64,000 nt of DNA from Brevundimonas lenta (GCF_014196335.1 NZ_JACIDM010000002.1:1-64000), one strand, 5' to 3'; shown: positions 41,410 to 50,547, counted from the stretch's first letter. The notes: generated from the sequence alone by a model not told the origin. Program-made: numbers and translations.

Positions 41410-43188
41410 TTGACCACAGCGCCTGACGACATCGCAGGGGCCGCTCGCCAGGACTGGCGGGCGGCCCTTTGCATTTGGGCGGTGGCCGTCGCCGCCCTGG
41501 TCGCCTTCCACGCTTTTCCGGCCTTGCCCTCCGGCCGGTTCGGCTTCGACCTCGCCCTGGCCGTCGCCGGCTACGTCGTGACGCGCCGCCTGCTCGCCGA
41601 GGCGCCGGAGGTCCGGCGGGTGTGGGCGGACATGCTGCTGTGGGCGGTTCCCCCGGTCGCTCTGGTCGCCGCGACCGTGCTGATCGGTGGGCTGTTCCTG
41701 CTGCCCCCCGCGGAACTGGCGGATCAGGCCTGGGTCATCGCGTGGACGGCGGCGGGGCTCGGCGGCGAAGTGCTGCGCCAGCGGGGCGGATACGATCCGG
41801 CGGTCGCGAATGAACTGACGGGCCCCGCCTGGGTGCTGGGCGTCGCAGCCCAGCTCGCGCTGGGCTGGACGGTCGTGCTGTGGGGGCTGCGGCGCATGGG
41901 ACGCGTGCATTGGGCCGCGCCGGCGGCGCTGGCGGGCGCGGCCCTGTCACTCGCGATAGACGGGTGGTGGCGAGCCACGGGCCTGCATATCCCGGCCGAC
42001 TATCTGGCGCCGGCCCGGGCCTGGGGCTTCCTGCTGGGCGCGGCGGTCGCGGCGGGCGCCCTGCGGGCTCCGGGCGCCGGCCGGGAGCGCGATCCGGCGG
42101 GCATGGCGGGGTTGCTGCTGGCCTTCTGGCTGTGGACCTGGCCGCTGCTGCTGCTCCCGCGCATGCTGCTGGCGCACGCCCTGAGCCTGCCCGAGACGGC
42201 CGCCGCCCTGATCCTCGCCGCCGGTCTCGCCGTGCTGGCTCAACGGTTGATCGCAGCCCCTGTCGCCCGCCTCTTCTCCGGCCGCCCGCGGGGGGCGCTC
42301 GTCGCCATGATGATGACGCTCGGCGTCTTGTCGTTCGCAGGCCTGTCGCTCACGGCGATGGACGGCCTGCCGGGGCGGGCCTCGCCTGCCGTTCGCATGG
42401 AGGAGGCCTCGGCGCAGCTTCGACCGCCGCTCCACGCCATGTGCGTGGTCGACCGCGATCCGGGGCTGCCCCCGGCCGCGGCCTGCACCATCCCGACCGG
42501 GGCGAAGGCCGACGTCGTCCTGTGGGGCAATTCCCATGCGGATCACCTCGCGCCCGCCGTCCTCGCCTGGGCCGGCCCGCGCGGGCTGGCGGTGCGCGAG
42601 GCCGCGCAATCGGGCTGCCTGCCTGTGATCGAGGCGGTGCCGACGCTGACGGACAGCTATTGCGCTGCGTTCAATCGCGCGGCGATGGCGGAATGGGCGC
42701 GCGAGAAGCCCGCGATGGTCCTGCTCGGCGCGGGATGGACGGTCGTGCTCGACCAGCAGGGGGCAGGGGAGGTCGGCCTCGAGGCCCTGGCGGCCGACCT
42801 GACCACCACGATCCGGAGCCTTCGCGCCGCCATCGGCCCGGAGGGGCGGATCGTGCTGTTGGGAACCACGCCGGACTACGCCTTCTCGCCCGCCCGCTGC
42901 CACGCCCGGCGCGCCTTCCTGGGTCTAGACACGGACCGGTGCGATCGTGCCCGCCCGGCCAACGCCGCATTGGCCGCCCTCGTCGATGCGAGACTGGAGC
43001 AGATCGCGGCCTCGGAGCCCGGAACCGTCGTCTTCCGCCCGTGGACCGCCTTCTGCGACGGCGCTCTGTGCCGGACACGGGGCCCGGACGGCGCCTGGTA
43101 CGCTGATCGCAATCATTTGACCGCTGCGGGGGGCAGGCAGCAGCTGGCGGCATTGTCTCCAGTGCTGAATCAGGCCCCGTCACGCTAG
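41410..43188 (+). CDS. Acyltransferase-3-like membrane protein with SGNH-type C-terminal domain
   Basis: The 592-residue protein has about ten membrane helices in its N-terminal part (residues 18-315), with GRFGFDLALAVAGYVVTRRLL resembling the GVDxFFVLSGFLIT segment of OafA/YrhL acyltransferases. The periplasmic C-terminal part is SGNH-like: VVLWGNSHADHLAPAV carries the Ser block, and DRNHLTAAGG carries the DxxH pair. The family O-acetylates cell-surface polysaccharides. The usual N-terminal RxxH of the catalytic site is only partly visible, so membrane activity is uncertain. It starts at TTG 41410, 20 bases after clpX, and a hairpin (41438-41467) lies within its first codons. Confidence 0.8.
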   Translation: MTTAPDDIAGAARQDWRAALCIWAVAVAALVAFHAFPALPSGRFGFDLALAVAGYVVTRRLLAEAPEVRRVWADMLLWAVPPVALVAATVLIGGLFLLPPAELADQAWVIAWTAAGLGGEVLRQRGGYDPAVANELTGPAWVLGVAAQLALGWTVVLWGLRRMGRVHWAAPAALAGAALSLAIDGWWRATGLHIPADYLAPARAWGFLLGAAVAAGALRAPGAGRERDPAGMAGLLLAFWLWTWPLLLLPRMLLAHALSLPETAAALILAAGLAVLAQRLIAAPVARLFSGRPRGALVAMMMTLGVLSFAGLSLTAMDGLPGRASPAVRMEEASAQLRPPLHAMCVVDRDPGLPPAAACTIPTGAKADVVLWGNSHADHLAPAVLAWAGPRGLAVREAAQSGCLPVIEAVPTLTDSYCAAFNRAAMAEWAREKPAMVLLGAGWTVVLDQQGAGEVGLEALAADLTTTIRSLRAAIGPEGRIVLLGTTPDYAFSPARCHARRAFLGLDTDRCDRARPANAALAALVDARLEQIAASEPGTVVFRPWTAFCDGALCRTRGPDGAWYADRNHLTAAGGRQQLAALSPVLNQAPSR

Positions 43189-43488
43189 CGAGCGTCGGCT
43201 TCTGATGCGTCCGCGCAACAGGGCGCCGGGGCGAGGCCGTTCGCGCCAGGCCCCGACTGCGCATGATCCTTACCGGCTCCGGCCGCCCTTCGGACCGCCC
43301 GTGCAGCTTGACCGTCTGTGGATGGAACGGACGGGCGTCCACCCGTCACGCTTGAACCGCGCGACCGCAAAACCACATACTCATACGAAGGCCGCCGAAC
43401 GGCGGGCCGAGTCGATACGACCGGGGCATCGCGTTCCGGTCGCCGCCCCGGCGGGCTCGAGATAAACAAGGGCCCCGGAGTACGCATC
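43189..43488 (+). promoter_or_regulatory. lon leader region (no gene)
   Basis: The 300 bases between the acyltransferase stop and the lon ATG hold no convincing gene. A reading frame in line with lon extends back to 43318, but it encodes unrelated Arg/Thr-rich sequence and is not used. The region contains the sigma32-like promoter (43351-43380) and a roughly 100-base leader ending with GGAG at 43476-43479. Confidence 0.6.
43351..43380 (+). promoter_or_regulatory. Sigma32 (RpoH)-like heat-shock promoter of lon
   Basis: CTTGAA (43351-43356) is a perfect RpoH -35. CCACATAC (43373-43380) is a fair -10 (consensus CCCCATxT), separated by 16 bases. lon genes are heat-inducible in Caulobacter and E. 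coli, which fits. The -10 has two mismatches. Confidence 0.5.
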
Positions 43489-45882
43489 ATGACCGAGACC
43501 AAGACACTTCCCGTCCTGCCGCTGAGAGACATCGTCGTCTTCCCGCACATGGTCGTGCCCCTGTTCGTGGGGCGCGAAAAATCGGTGCGCGCGCTGGACG
43601 AGATCATGAAGGGCGAGAAGCAGATCCTGCTCGCCACCCAGAAGAACAGCGTCGACGACGATCCGTCGGCGGACGCCATCTACCCGATCGGCGTGCTGGC
43701 CAATGTGCTGCAGCTGCTGAAGCTGCCCGACGGCACCGTGAAGGTGCTGGTCGAGGGCAAGGGCCGCGCCCGCCTGCTGCGCTTCACCGACCGCACCGAC
43801 TATTTCGAGGCCGAGGCCGAGGAGATCGCCGACGAGGAGGGGGAACCCTCGCAGTCGGAAGCCCTGCTGCGCGCGGTGATCGAGCAGTTCGAAAACTATG
43901 TGAAGCTGAACAAGAAGGTCCCGCCCGAGGCCCTCAGCTCCATCCCCCAGATCACCGAACCGTCGCGTCTGGCGGACTCGGTCGCGGCGCACCTGTCGGT
44001 GAAGATCGGCGACAAGCAGGCCCTGCTTGAAACCGTCGCCGTGCCCGCGCGCCTCGAGAAGGTCTACGGCCTGATGGAGGGCGAAATCTCCGTCCTGCAG
44101 GTCGAGAAGAAGATCCGCTCGCGCGTGAAGCGCCAGATGGAGAAGACCCAGCGCGAGTACTATCTCAACGAGCAGATGAAGGCGATCCAGCGCGAGCTGG
44201 GCGAGACCGACGATCAGCGCGACGAGATCCTCGAGCTCGAAAAGCGCATCCGCAAGACGCGCCTCAGCAAGGAAGCGCGGACCAAGGCCGAGGCCGAGGT
44301 CAAGAAACTGCGCAACATGAGCCCGATGTCGGCTGAATCGACGGTGGTCCGGAACTACCTCGACTGGCTGCTGTCGATCCCGTGGGGCAAGGCCAAGCAG
44401 AAGCCGATCGACCTGCAGAAGGCCGAGGACATCCTCGAGGAGGACCACTACGGCCTCGAGAAGGTCAAGGAACGGATCATCGAATATCTGGCCGTCCAGG
44501 CGCGCACCGGCTCGCTGAAGGGCCCGATCCTGTGCCTCGTCGGTCCTCCGGGCGTCGGCAAGACCTCGCTGGCCAAGTCCATCGCCAAGGCGACCGGCCG
44601 TGAATACGTCCGCATGTCGCTGGGCGGCGTCCGCGACGAGGCCGAAATCCGCGGTCACCGCCGGACCTACATCGGCTCGATGCCGGGCAAGATCATCCAG
44701 TCGATGAAGAAGGCGAAGACCACCAACGCCTTCATCCTGCTGGACGAGATCGACAAGCTGGGCGCCGACTGGCGCGGCGACCCGTCGTCGGCGCTGCTGG
44801 AGGTGCTGGACCCGGCCCAGAACTCGACCTTCGGGGACCACTACCTCGAGGTCGACTATGACCTGTCCAACATCATGTTCGTCACCACGGCCAACAGCCT
44901 GAACATGCCGCAGCCCCTGATGGACCGGATGGAGATCATCCGGGTCAGCGGCTACACCGAGGACGAGAAGGTCGAGATCGCCAAGCGTCACGTCCTGCCC
45001 AAGGTCACGACCGAGAACGGCCTTAAGCCGGCCGAGTTCATCGTGCCCGACAGCACCATCCGCGACCTGATCCGCTACTACACGCGGGAAGCCGGCGTGC
45101 GTTCGCTTGAACGCGCCCTGGGCGGACTGGCCCGCAAGGCCGTGCGCGAGATGGCGAAGGACAAGGTGCTGTCGATCACCGTCGACGACGCCAAGCTGGC
45201 CCAGTACGCCGGGGTGAAGAAGTACCGCTACGGCGAGACGGACGAGGAAGATCAGGTCGGCATCGTCACCGGCCTGGCCTGGACCGAGTTCGGCGGCGAC
45301 ATCCTGACCATCGAGGCGATCAAGATGCCGGGCCGCGGTCGCATGACCGTCACCGGCAACCTGAAGGACGTGATGAAGGAGTCCATCTCGGCGGCCGCCA
45401 GCTATGTGCGGGCCCGGGCGCTGAACTTCGGCGTCAAGCCGCCGGTGTTCGAGAAGACCGACATCCACGTGCACGTGCCGGACGGCGCGACGCCCAAGGA
45501 CGGCCCTTCGGCCGGCGTCGCAATGACTGTCGCGATGGTCTCGGTCCTGACCGGCATTCCGATCCGCAAGGACATCGCCATGACCGGCGAGATCACCCTG
45601 CGCGGCCGGGTCACCGCCATCGGCGGCCTGAAGGAGAAGCTGCTCGCGGCGCTCCGTTCGGGCATCAAGACGGTGCTGATCCCGGAAGAGAACGAGAAGG
45701 ACCTCGCCGACGTGCCCGATAACGTGAAGGGCGCGCTGGAGATCGTTCCGATCAAGACGGCGGACGAAGCGCTGAAGTGGGCCCTGACCGGCACACTGAC
45801 GCCGGTGGAATGGGACGAGGAAGCCGAACCGCTTCCTGCCCCGCCGCCGCCCGTCGACGGCACGACGGTCGTCGCCCACTAG
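43489..45882 (+). CDS. lon: ATP-dependent protease Lon
   Basis: The 797-residue LonA protease has an N-terminal substrate-binding domain (TLPVLPLRDIVVFPHMVVPLFVGR, 1-200), a coiled coil, the AAA+ module with Walker A GPPGVGKTSL, and the C-terminal protease domain with the Ser-Lys dyad (Ser in PKDGPSAGVAM, Lys about 43 residues later in ITLRGRVTAIGGLKEKLLAALRSG). ATG 43489 gives the standard family N-terminus. It degrades misfolded proteins and, in Caulobacter, CcrM, DnaA and SciP. Confidence 0.97.
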   Translation: MTETKTLPVLPLRDIVVFPHMVVPLFVGREKSVRALDEIMKGEKQILLATQKNSVDDDPSADAIYPIGVLANVLQLLKLPDGTVKVLVEGKGRARLLRFTDRTDYFEAEAEEIADEEGEPSQSEALLRAVIEQFENYVKLNKKVPPEALSSIPQITEPSRLADSVAAHLSVKIGDKQALLETVAVPARLEKVYGLMEGEISVLQVEKKIRSRVKRQMEKTQREYYLNEQMKAIQRELGETDDQRDEILELEKRIRKTRLSKEARTKAEAEVKKLRNMSPMSAESTVVRNYLDWLLSIPWGKAKQKPIDLQKAEDILEEDHYGLEKVKERIIEYLAVQARTGSLKGPILCLVGPPGVGKTSLAKSIAKATGREYVRMSLGGVRDEAEIRGHRRTYIGSMPGKIIQSMKKAKTTNAFILLDEIDKLGADWRGDPSSALLEVLDPAQNSTFGDHYLEVDYDLSNIMFVTTANSLNMPQPLMDRMEIIRVSGYTEDEKVEIAKRHVLPKVTTENGLKPAEFIVPDSTIRDLIRYYTREAGVRSLERALGGLARKAVREMAKDKVLSITVDDAKLAQYAGVKKYRYGETDEEDQVGIVTGLAWTEFGGDILTIEAIKMPGRGRMTVTGNLKDVMKESISAAASYVRARALNFGVKPPVFEKTDIHVHVPDGATPKDGPSAGVAMTVAMVSVLTGIPIRKDIAMTGEITLRGRVTAIGGLKEKLLAALRSGIKTVLIPEENEKDLADVPDNVKGALEIVPIKTADEALKWALTGTLTPVEWDEEAEPLPAPPPPVDGTTVVAH

Positions 45883-45906
45883 GCGCGATCATCGCCTGAA
45901 ATGAAG

Positions 45907-45938
45907 ACGCCGCCCGGAGCGATCCGGGCGGCGTTTTC
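45907..45938 (+). terminator. Rho-independent terminator of lon
   Basis: ACGCCGCCCGGA and TCCGGGCGGCGT form a 12-base perfect stem with a GCGA loop, followed by TTT and CG. Confidence 0.85.
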
Positions 45939-46059
45939 GTTTCCCGCCGTTCATCACCTCTATCCGGCGCCCTCCCGACCCACCTGGGGTGAAGACCCGA
46001 TCCCCGCTGCTCGCCGGGGCCTCCATGATCGCTGCGGGCGCAGTGCGAGGAGAGCGGTC

Positions 46060-46740
46060 ATGGCGGCGAGTAAAAGCAGCGGCGCGGGTGCGCCGAACGA
46101 TCCGGCCTTCCCCTCCATATCGACTGGAAAATTCGACGACCTGCCCGAGCCGCCGATGCCGGTGGTGGATCCATCGAACGAGGCCGTGGCGTCCACCCAG
46201 TACTCGCGTTACCGGACGCGGCTCTCGACGCATCGAACGGGGCTGTCGGAGCATCGAACAGGTCTGTCGGAACACCGCACTGATCTGTCCGAGCGGCGCA
46301 CGAACCTGTCGGTCAACCGCACCGAGATGTCGATGCGGCGCACCGGGATGTCGTTCCAGCGAACCCGTATGAGCGCCGACCGGACGCTGATGTCGGTGAT
46401 CCGGACATCGCTGTCGATGATCGGTTTCGGCTTCACGATCTACAGCTTCTTTCGCGGTCTGGCCTCGAGCGGAACAGTCCCCGCAGGCGACACAGCGGCG
46501 CGCTTCTTCGGTCAGGCGTTGGTTGTCCTCGGGAGCGGCATTCTGGCGCTCGGGATCATCTACCATCTGATCTTCATGACCGGTCTGAGGAACGAGCGCG
46601 GCTCGATGAAGAGCGCGGAGTTGATCCACGCAGAGAGCGTATTCCCGGTCTCGGTCACCTTGATCACAGCCATGCTTCTGTTCTTCCTCGGCATATTCGC
46701 CGCCATTGGCATGATCTTCCGGATCGGCCCCTTCGGCTGA
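46060..46740 (+). CDS. DUF202 membrane protein with ten RTxLS heptads
   Basis: The 226-residue protein starts at ATG 46060. Residues 51-120 (46210-46419) consist of ten consecutive heptads of the form xRTx(L/M)Sx: YRTRLST, HRTGLSE twice, HRTDLSE, RRTNLSV, NRTEMSM, RRTGMSF, QRTRMSA, DRTLMSV, IRTSLSM. The last two overlap the normal DUF202 start (ERTxLAWxRTxL), followed by three membrane helices (about 122-140, 155-180, 200-222). DUF202 proteins (YidH-like) are inner-membrane proteins of unknown function. The repeats should form a long, Arg-rich amphipathic helix on the cytoplasmic side. Confidence 0.8.
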   Translation: MAASKSSGAGAPNDPAFPSISTGKFDDLPEPPMPVVDPSNEAVASTQYSRYRTRLSTHRTGLSEHRTGLSEHRTDLSERRTNLSVNRTEMSMRRTGMSFQRTRMSADRTLMSVIRTSLSMIGFGFTIYSFFRGLASSGTVPAGDTAARFFGQALVVLGSGILALGIIYHLIFMTGLRNERGSMKSAELIHAESVFPVSVTLITAMLLFFLGIFAAIGMIFRIGPFG

Positions 46741-46746
46741 GCCAGC

Positions 46747-46776
46747 AAAAAGGCCGCCGGATCGCTCCGGCGGCCT
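46747..46776 (-). terminator. Rho-independent terminator of the pirin gene
   Basis: On the minus strand AGGCCGCCGGA pairs with TCCGGCGGCCT around a four-base loop and is followed by TTTTT. It lies between the converging DUF202 and pirin genes; only the pirin side has a T run. Confidence 0.82.
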
Positions 46777-46800
46777 CGATGCATTTGCGGTGAGCGGCCT

Positions 46801-47496
46801 TTAGCGGCTGTCGACCATCACCAGTTCGGCGTCAGCCTTGGCCGTGATCACCAGTTCCCCCTCGTCGGCGATCGCGGCGCCGTCGCGGGCGTTCAGCGTC
46901 ACGCCGTTGACCTCGACCTCGCCGACGGCCGGCACCAGATAGGCGCGGCGGTTTTCAGCGAGGCTGTAGGTGATCGTCTCGCCGGCGTTCAGCGTGGCGC
47001 CCAGCACCTTCGCATCGGCGTTGATGGTCAGGGCCTCGTCAGCCGCGTCGCCCGAGGCCAGGACGGCGAACTTGCCGCTGCGGTCGGACTTCGGGAACGG
47101 CTTGGCGCCCCAGCCCGGCTTCGAGCCCGGCTTGTCGGTCTCGATCCAGATCTGGAACAGCGTCGTGGTCTCGTCCTCGAGGTTGAACTCGGAGTGACGC
47201 ACACCGGTGCCGGCGCTCATCACCTGCACGTCGCCTGCGCCGGTACGGCCCTTGTTGCCCATGGAATCCTCATGGGTGATGGCCCCGGTCCGGACGTAGG
47301 TGATGATCTCCATGTCCGAGTGGGGGTGGGGCGGAAAGCCCGACCTGGCGGCGATCTCGTCGTCGTTCCAGACGCGCAGCCGGCCCCAGCCCATCCGCGA
47401 CGGGTCGTAGTAGTTGGCGAACGAGAAGTGATGTTTGGCGTTGAGCCAGCCGTGGTTGGCCCCGCCCAGCGTGCCGAAGCGTCGAACGTCGATCAT
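46801..47496 (-). CDS. Pirin family protein
   Basis: The 231-residue bicupin has the pirin metal motif FPPHPHSDMEIITYVRTGAITHEDSMGN with three His and one Glu, then GTGVRHSEFN and the second cupin (NAGETITYSLAENRRAYLV). Bacterial pirins are iron-binding oxidoreductases or quercetinases (YhhW-like). I chose ATG 47496 with AAGGGAG upstream; the longer frame to 47643 is not family sequence. It is monocistronic with its own terminator. Confidence 0.9.
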   Translation of the reverse strand: MIDVRRFGTLGGANHGWLNAKHHFSFANYYDPSRMGWGRLRVWNDDEIAARSGFPPHPHSDMEIITYVRTGAITHEDSMGNKGRTGAGDVQVMSAGTGVRHSEFNLEDETTTLFQIWIETDKPGSKPGWGAKPFPKSDRSGKFAVLASGDAADEALTINADAKVLGATLNAGETITYSLAENRRAYLVPAVGEVEVNGVTLNARDGAAIADEGELVITAKADAELVMVDSR

Positions 47497-47560
47497 GACG
47501 CAGTCTCCCTTGGAGGCGCGCATCCTACGTCGCGCCGGTCGGGACCTATATAGGTAACAA

Positions 47561-47947
47561 CTACTGTTGCGAAAAGGGGGTGAGCATTGAGCAGGGTTTC
47601 GGGTTTCGTCCGACGCCGTAGCTGAAGCCGAAACGGGTCGCACGACGCTTCAGTGCGATCCGGTCTCCCTTTCGGCAGCCGTACCTCGCAGGCAGTTGGA
47701 TGCGGACGGGCCGACCATCGACGCTGACCGAAGCGGTGGAGCGTGAACCGCGATCTGTTTCCATGAACCCCACGGCGATGATGCGCCCTTCTACCGGCCG
47801 CACAGGCCCGGCCGGATATGTCAGCCAGAGAAGTCCGCTCGTGATCAGAAGGATCACCCCCGTGGCGGCTGTGATCGCTCTGACGAAACCAACCTCGTCG
47901 CGATAATAGTTGAGCCAAAATCGCAGGCGGCTGAGCGAGAGCGCCAA
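47561..47947 (-). CDS. Small single-span membrane protein downstream of aroC
   Basis: The 128-residue protein has one transmembrane helix (VRAITAATGVILLITSGLLWL, about 22-42) and a periplasmic or cytoplasmic beta-rich tail with two Cys (YGCRKGD, KPCSM). It starts at TTG 47947, one base after the aroC stop, so it depends on translational coupling. No family is recognised. The tail (EGRIIAVGFMETDRGSRSTASVSVDGRPVRIQLP) looks like a small beta domain. Confidence 0.6.
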   Translation of the reverse strand: MALSLSRLRFWLNYYRDEVGFVRAITAATGVILLITSGLLWLTYPAGPVRPVEGRIIAVGFMETDRGSRSTASVSVDGRPVRIQLPARYGCRKGDRIALKRRATRFGFSYGVGRNPKPCSMLTPFSQQ

Positions 47948-47948
47948 A

Positions 47949-49034
47949 TCAGCCCACCTGCGCCCGGTGCCTCAGCATCGCATCCGCCAGAACGCAGGCG
48001 GCCATGGCCTCGACCACCGGCACCCCGCGCAGGGCGACGCAGGGGTCGTGGCGGCCCTTCGTACGCAGATCGGTCTCGGCGCCGTCCCGCGTGATCGTCT
48101 GGCGAGGCGTCAGGATCGAGGAGGTCGGCTTGAAGGCGATGCGGGCCGTCACCGGCTGGCCGGTGGATATGCCGCCCAGCACGCCGCCGGCCTTGTTCGA
48201 CAGGAAGACCGGCCGGCCGTCGTCGCCCAGCCGCATCTCGTCGGCGTTTTCCTCGCCGGACAGTTCGGCGGCCTCGAAGCCGGCGCCGATCTCGACGCCC
48301 TTCACGGCGTTGATCGACATCATCGCGGCGGCCAGTTCGGCGTCCAGCTTGCCATAGATCGGGGCGCCCCAGCCGGCGGGAACGCCGGTGACCTCCAGCG
48401 CGACGACGGCGCCGATGGACGAACCCGCCTTGCGGACGCCGTCCAGATACTCCTCCCAGGCCGGGACCACCGCGGATGACGCCGCGAACAGGGCGTTGTC
48501 GTAGACGGCGTCGAAATCGACATCCTCGGGCGCGATCCGGTGGGGCCCCAACTGGACCACGCCCGCCCGGATACGGACGCCGTCGCCCAACACCTTGCGA
48601 GCCACCGCGCCCGCCGCCACCCGAACCGCCGTCTCGCGCGCCGAGGAGCGGCCGCCGCCGCGGTGATCCCGGACGCCGTATTTGCTCTGGTAGGTGAAGT
48701 CGGCGTGGCCGGGGCGGAAGGCGCGGGCGATCTCGCCATAGTCCTTCGACCGGGCGTCCTCGTTGTGGATTATGATCGAGACCGGCGTGCCGGTGGTGAC
48801 CGGACCCTCGCCGTCGTCGAACACGCCCGACAGGATCTGCGCGGTGTCGCTCTCCTGGCGCTGGGTGACGAAGCGGCTGCCGCCGGGCTTGCGCCGGTCC
48901 AGCCAGGGCTGGAGGTCGGCCTCGGTCAGCGGGATCAGGGGCGGGCAGCCGTCGACCACGCAGCCGATCGCCGGCCCGTGGCTTTCGCCCCAGGTGGTCA
49001 CGCGGAACAGGTGGCCGAAGGTGTTGTGCGACAT
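47949..49034 (-). CDS. aroC: Chorismate synthase
   Basis: The 361-residue enzyme has all family signatures: [32 protein letters not shown], the FMN-binding [19 protein letters not shown] and [10 protein letters not shown] (RSSARET). It converts EPSP to chorismate, last step of the shikimate pathway, with reduced FMN. It is in a probable three-gene minus-strand operon with the upstream DnaJ-like gene (9-base gap) and the downstream small membrane protein. Confidence 0.97.
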   Translation of the reverse strand: MSHNTFGHLFRVTTWGESHGPAIGCVVDGCPPLIPLTEADLQPWLDRRKPGGSRFVTQRQESDTAQILSGVFDDGEGPVTTGTPVSIIIHNEDARSKDYGEIARAFRPGHADFTYQSKYGVRDHRGGGRSSARETAVRVAAGAVARKVLGDGVRIRAGVVQLGPHRIAPEDVDFDAVYDNALFAASSAVVPAWEEYLDGVRKAGSSIGAVVALEVTGVPAGWGAPIYGKLDAELAAAMMSINAVKGVEIGAGFEAAELSGEENADEMRLGDDGRPVFLSNKAGGVLGGISTGQPVTARIAFKPTSSILTPRQTITRDGAETDLRTKGRHDPCVALRGVPVVEAMAACVLADAMLRHRAQVG

Positions 49035-49043
49035 GCCGGTGAC

Positions 49044-49778
49044 CTAAGCCGCCAGCCGGTCCGGCGTCCAGACGCGCGTGAAGCGCACCAGCAGATCCTC
49101 GGCGGCGGACGGCGCGTCCGCGCTGGGCGCCAGGGTCACGAACAGATGGCCCTGCGGCCGCGAACCGCGCGCGGGAAGACCCAGGTCCTTCAGGCGCAGA
49201 CGCAGCGTCTCCTGGCCCGCCACCAGCCATGCCGAGCGCGGACCGGCGTGGGTTTCGATCTCGATCCGGCCGCCGTCCTCGATCAGACGCGGGGTGATCG
49301 GCCAGTTCATGTAGACGTCGTCGCCCAGCACCGTCAGGCCGCCCGCGCCGCGGATCAGGACCGGCAGGTGCAGGTCGCTCCCGTCCGCCGCCGCCCGCTT
49401 CAGTCGCAGATGCTCGCCCGAGCGCAGACCCTTCGGAACGCGCACGCGCAGGGCCTTGCCGTTGACGCCGACCAGGGCCTTGCCGCCCTTCAAGGCGTCC
49501 CGGGGCGTGATGCAGACGACGGGCATGGCCGGAGGAGGGGAGGTCGGGGGCGTCAGCGCCAGCGGCGCGGGAGCCTGCTGCTGCAGCAGCCGCCACGCCG
49601 CGATGGTCTTGCGGAAGCGCACCTCGTCGCCCCCGGCCTGATCCGGCCGCGCGGCCTTGATCGCCGCGCGAAACGCCGCGGTCAGCGCCTCGCCCTCGGC
49701 CGGGCCGGTCAGGCCGAGCAGGGCGTGGGCCTCACGGATCGAGGCGACTTCGGAGATCGGGCGCGGACGCATCCGCAT
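49044..49778 (-). CDS. DnaJ-like protein lacking the HPD histidine
   Basis: The 244-residue protein begins with a J-like region (IREAHALLGLTGPAEGEALTAAFRAAIKAARPDQAGGDEVRFRKTIAAWRLLQ). The third helix and turn align with a J domain, but the essential HPD is RPD. The C-terminal part (about 95-240) is a DnaJ substrate-binding domain (VRVPKGLRSGEHLRLKRA, DDVYMNWPITPRLIEDGG). Without the His it should not stimulate DnaK. It may act as a holdase or scaffold. It precedes aroC by nine bases. Confidence 0.78.
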   Translation of the reverse strand: MRMRPRPISEVASIREAHALLGLTGPAEGEALTAAFRAAIKAARPDQAGGDEVRFRKTIAAWRLLQQQAPAPLALTPPTSPPPAMPVVCITPRDALKGGKALVGVNGKALRVRVPKGLRSGEHLRLKRAAADGSDLHLPVLIRGAGGLTVLGDDVYMNWPITPRLIEDGGRIEIETHAGPRSAWLVAGQETLRLRLKDLGLPARGSRPQGHLFVTLAPSADAPSAAEDLLVRFTRVWTPDRLAA

Positions 49779-49859
49779 ACTAAGGCGCGCAACGTGGTGA
49801 AGACCGGCTTAACCGTGTCGCCTCTCCCCACCGCGCCTGCGAAGGTTTATTTGATCGCC

Positions 49860-50543
49860 ATGACCGCACCCGTGATCCCGCCCAGCCCGACCCGCGAGGA
49901 GTACGCCGAGCAGTACGCCGCGGCGCTCGCAGCCAATAGCGACGACAGCATGTTCGAGCGGACGGAGCCGTTCCTCCTGTTCCTCGAATGGCTGGAGGAC
50001 GCGCGCGCGACCGAGCCCAACGACCCCAACGCCATGGCCCTGGCCACCGTCGACGCCGAGGGCAGGCCGGACAACCGGATGGTCCTGTTCAAGGAGCTCC
50101 AGTCGCCCGCCAGCTTCGTCTTCTATTCGAACCGCGAGAGCGCCAAGGGCGAGCAGCTGGCGGCGAATCCGCACGCGGCGCTGCTGTTCCACTGGAAGTC
50201 CCTGCGGCGCCAGGTTCGGGTGAGGGGGTGGATCGAGCCGGTCATGGCGGGCAACGCCGACGCCTATTTCGCCAGCCGCGCCCGCGAGAGCCGTATCGGC
50301 GCCTGGGCCTCGGATCAGTCCAGGCCGATCGAGAGCCGCGAAGCGCTGGAACTGGCCGTGGCGCGCGAAACGGCGCGGTTCGAAGGCCTGGACGTGCCGA
50401 GGCCCGAGCGCTGGACCGGCTGGCGGGTCGTGCCGACGAGCGTGGAGTTCTGGCGCGACCGGCCGTTCCGCCTGCACGACCGCCTGCGTTTCGACCGCGA
50501 GCGCGTCGGCGACCGCTGGCGGGCCACCCGCCTGCAGCCCTGA
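49860..50543 (+). CDS. pdxH: Pyridoxamine 5'-phosphate oxidase
   Basis: The 227-residue FMN enzyme has NAMALATVDAEGRPDNRMVLFKELQ (FMN/PLP site), FYSNRESAKGEQLAANPHAALLFHWKSLRRQVRVRGWIE, SRIGAWASDQSRPIESREAL and the C-terminal VEFWRDRPFRLHDRLRF plus R...W.A.RLQP. It makes pyridoxal 5'-phosphate from PNP/PMP, the cofactor used by the aldolase at 29281-30294. ATG 49860 is the family start; a longer frame upstream is antisense to the aroC operon. It is divergent from the DnaJ-like gene. Confidence 0.96.
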   Translation: MTAPVIPPSPTREEYAEQYAAALAANSDDSMFERTEPFLLFLEWLEDARATEPNDPNAMALATVDAEGRPDNRMVLFKELQSPASFVFYSNRESAKGEQLAANPHAALLFHWKSLRRQVRVRGWIEPVMAGNADAYFASRARESRIGAWASDQSRPIESREALELAVARETARFEGLDVPRPERWTGWRVVPTSVEFWRDRPFRLHDRLRFDRERVGDRWRATRLQP

Positions 50544-50547
50544 CGGC

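Noticed and set aside
43381..45879. An 832-residue open frame antisense to lon
   Set aside because: It fully overlaps lon, has no Shine-Dalgarno or family match, and shows the repetitive composition typical of an antisense frame.
46210..46419. The 21-base repeats considered as a CRISPR or VNTR array
   Set aside because: They are in frame and encode conserved heptads with varied third positions, and there are no unique spacers.
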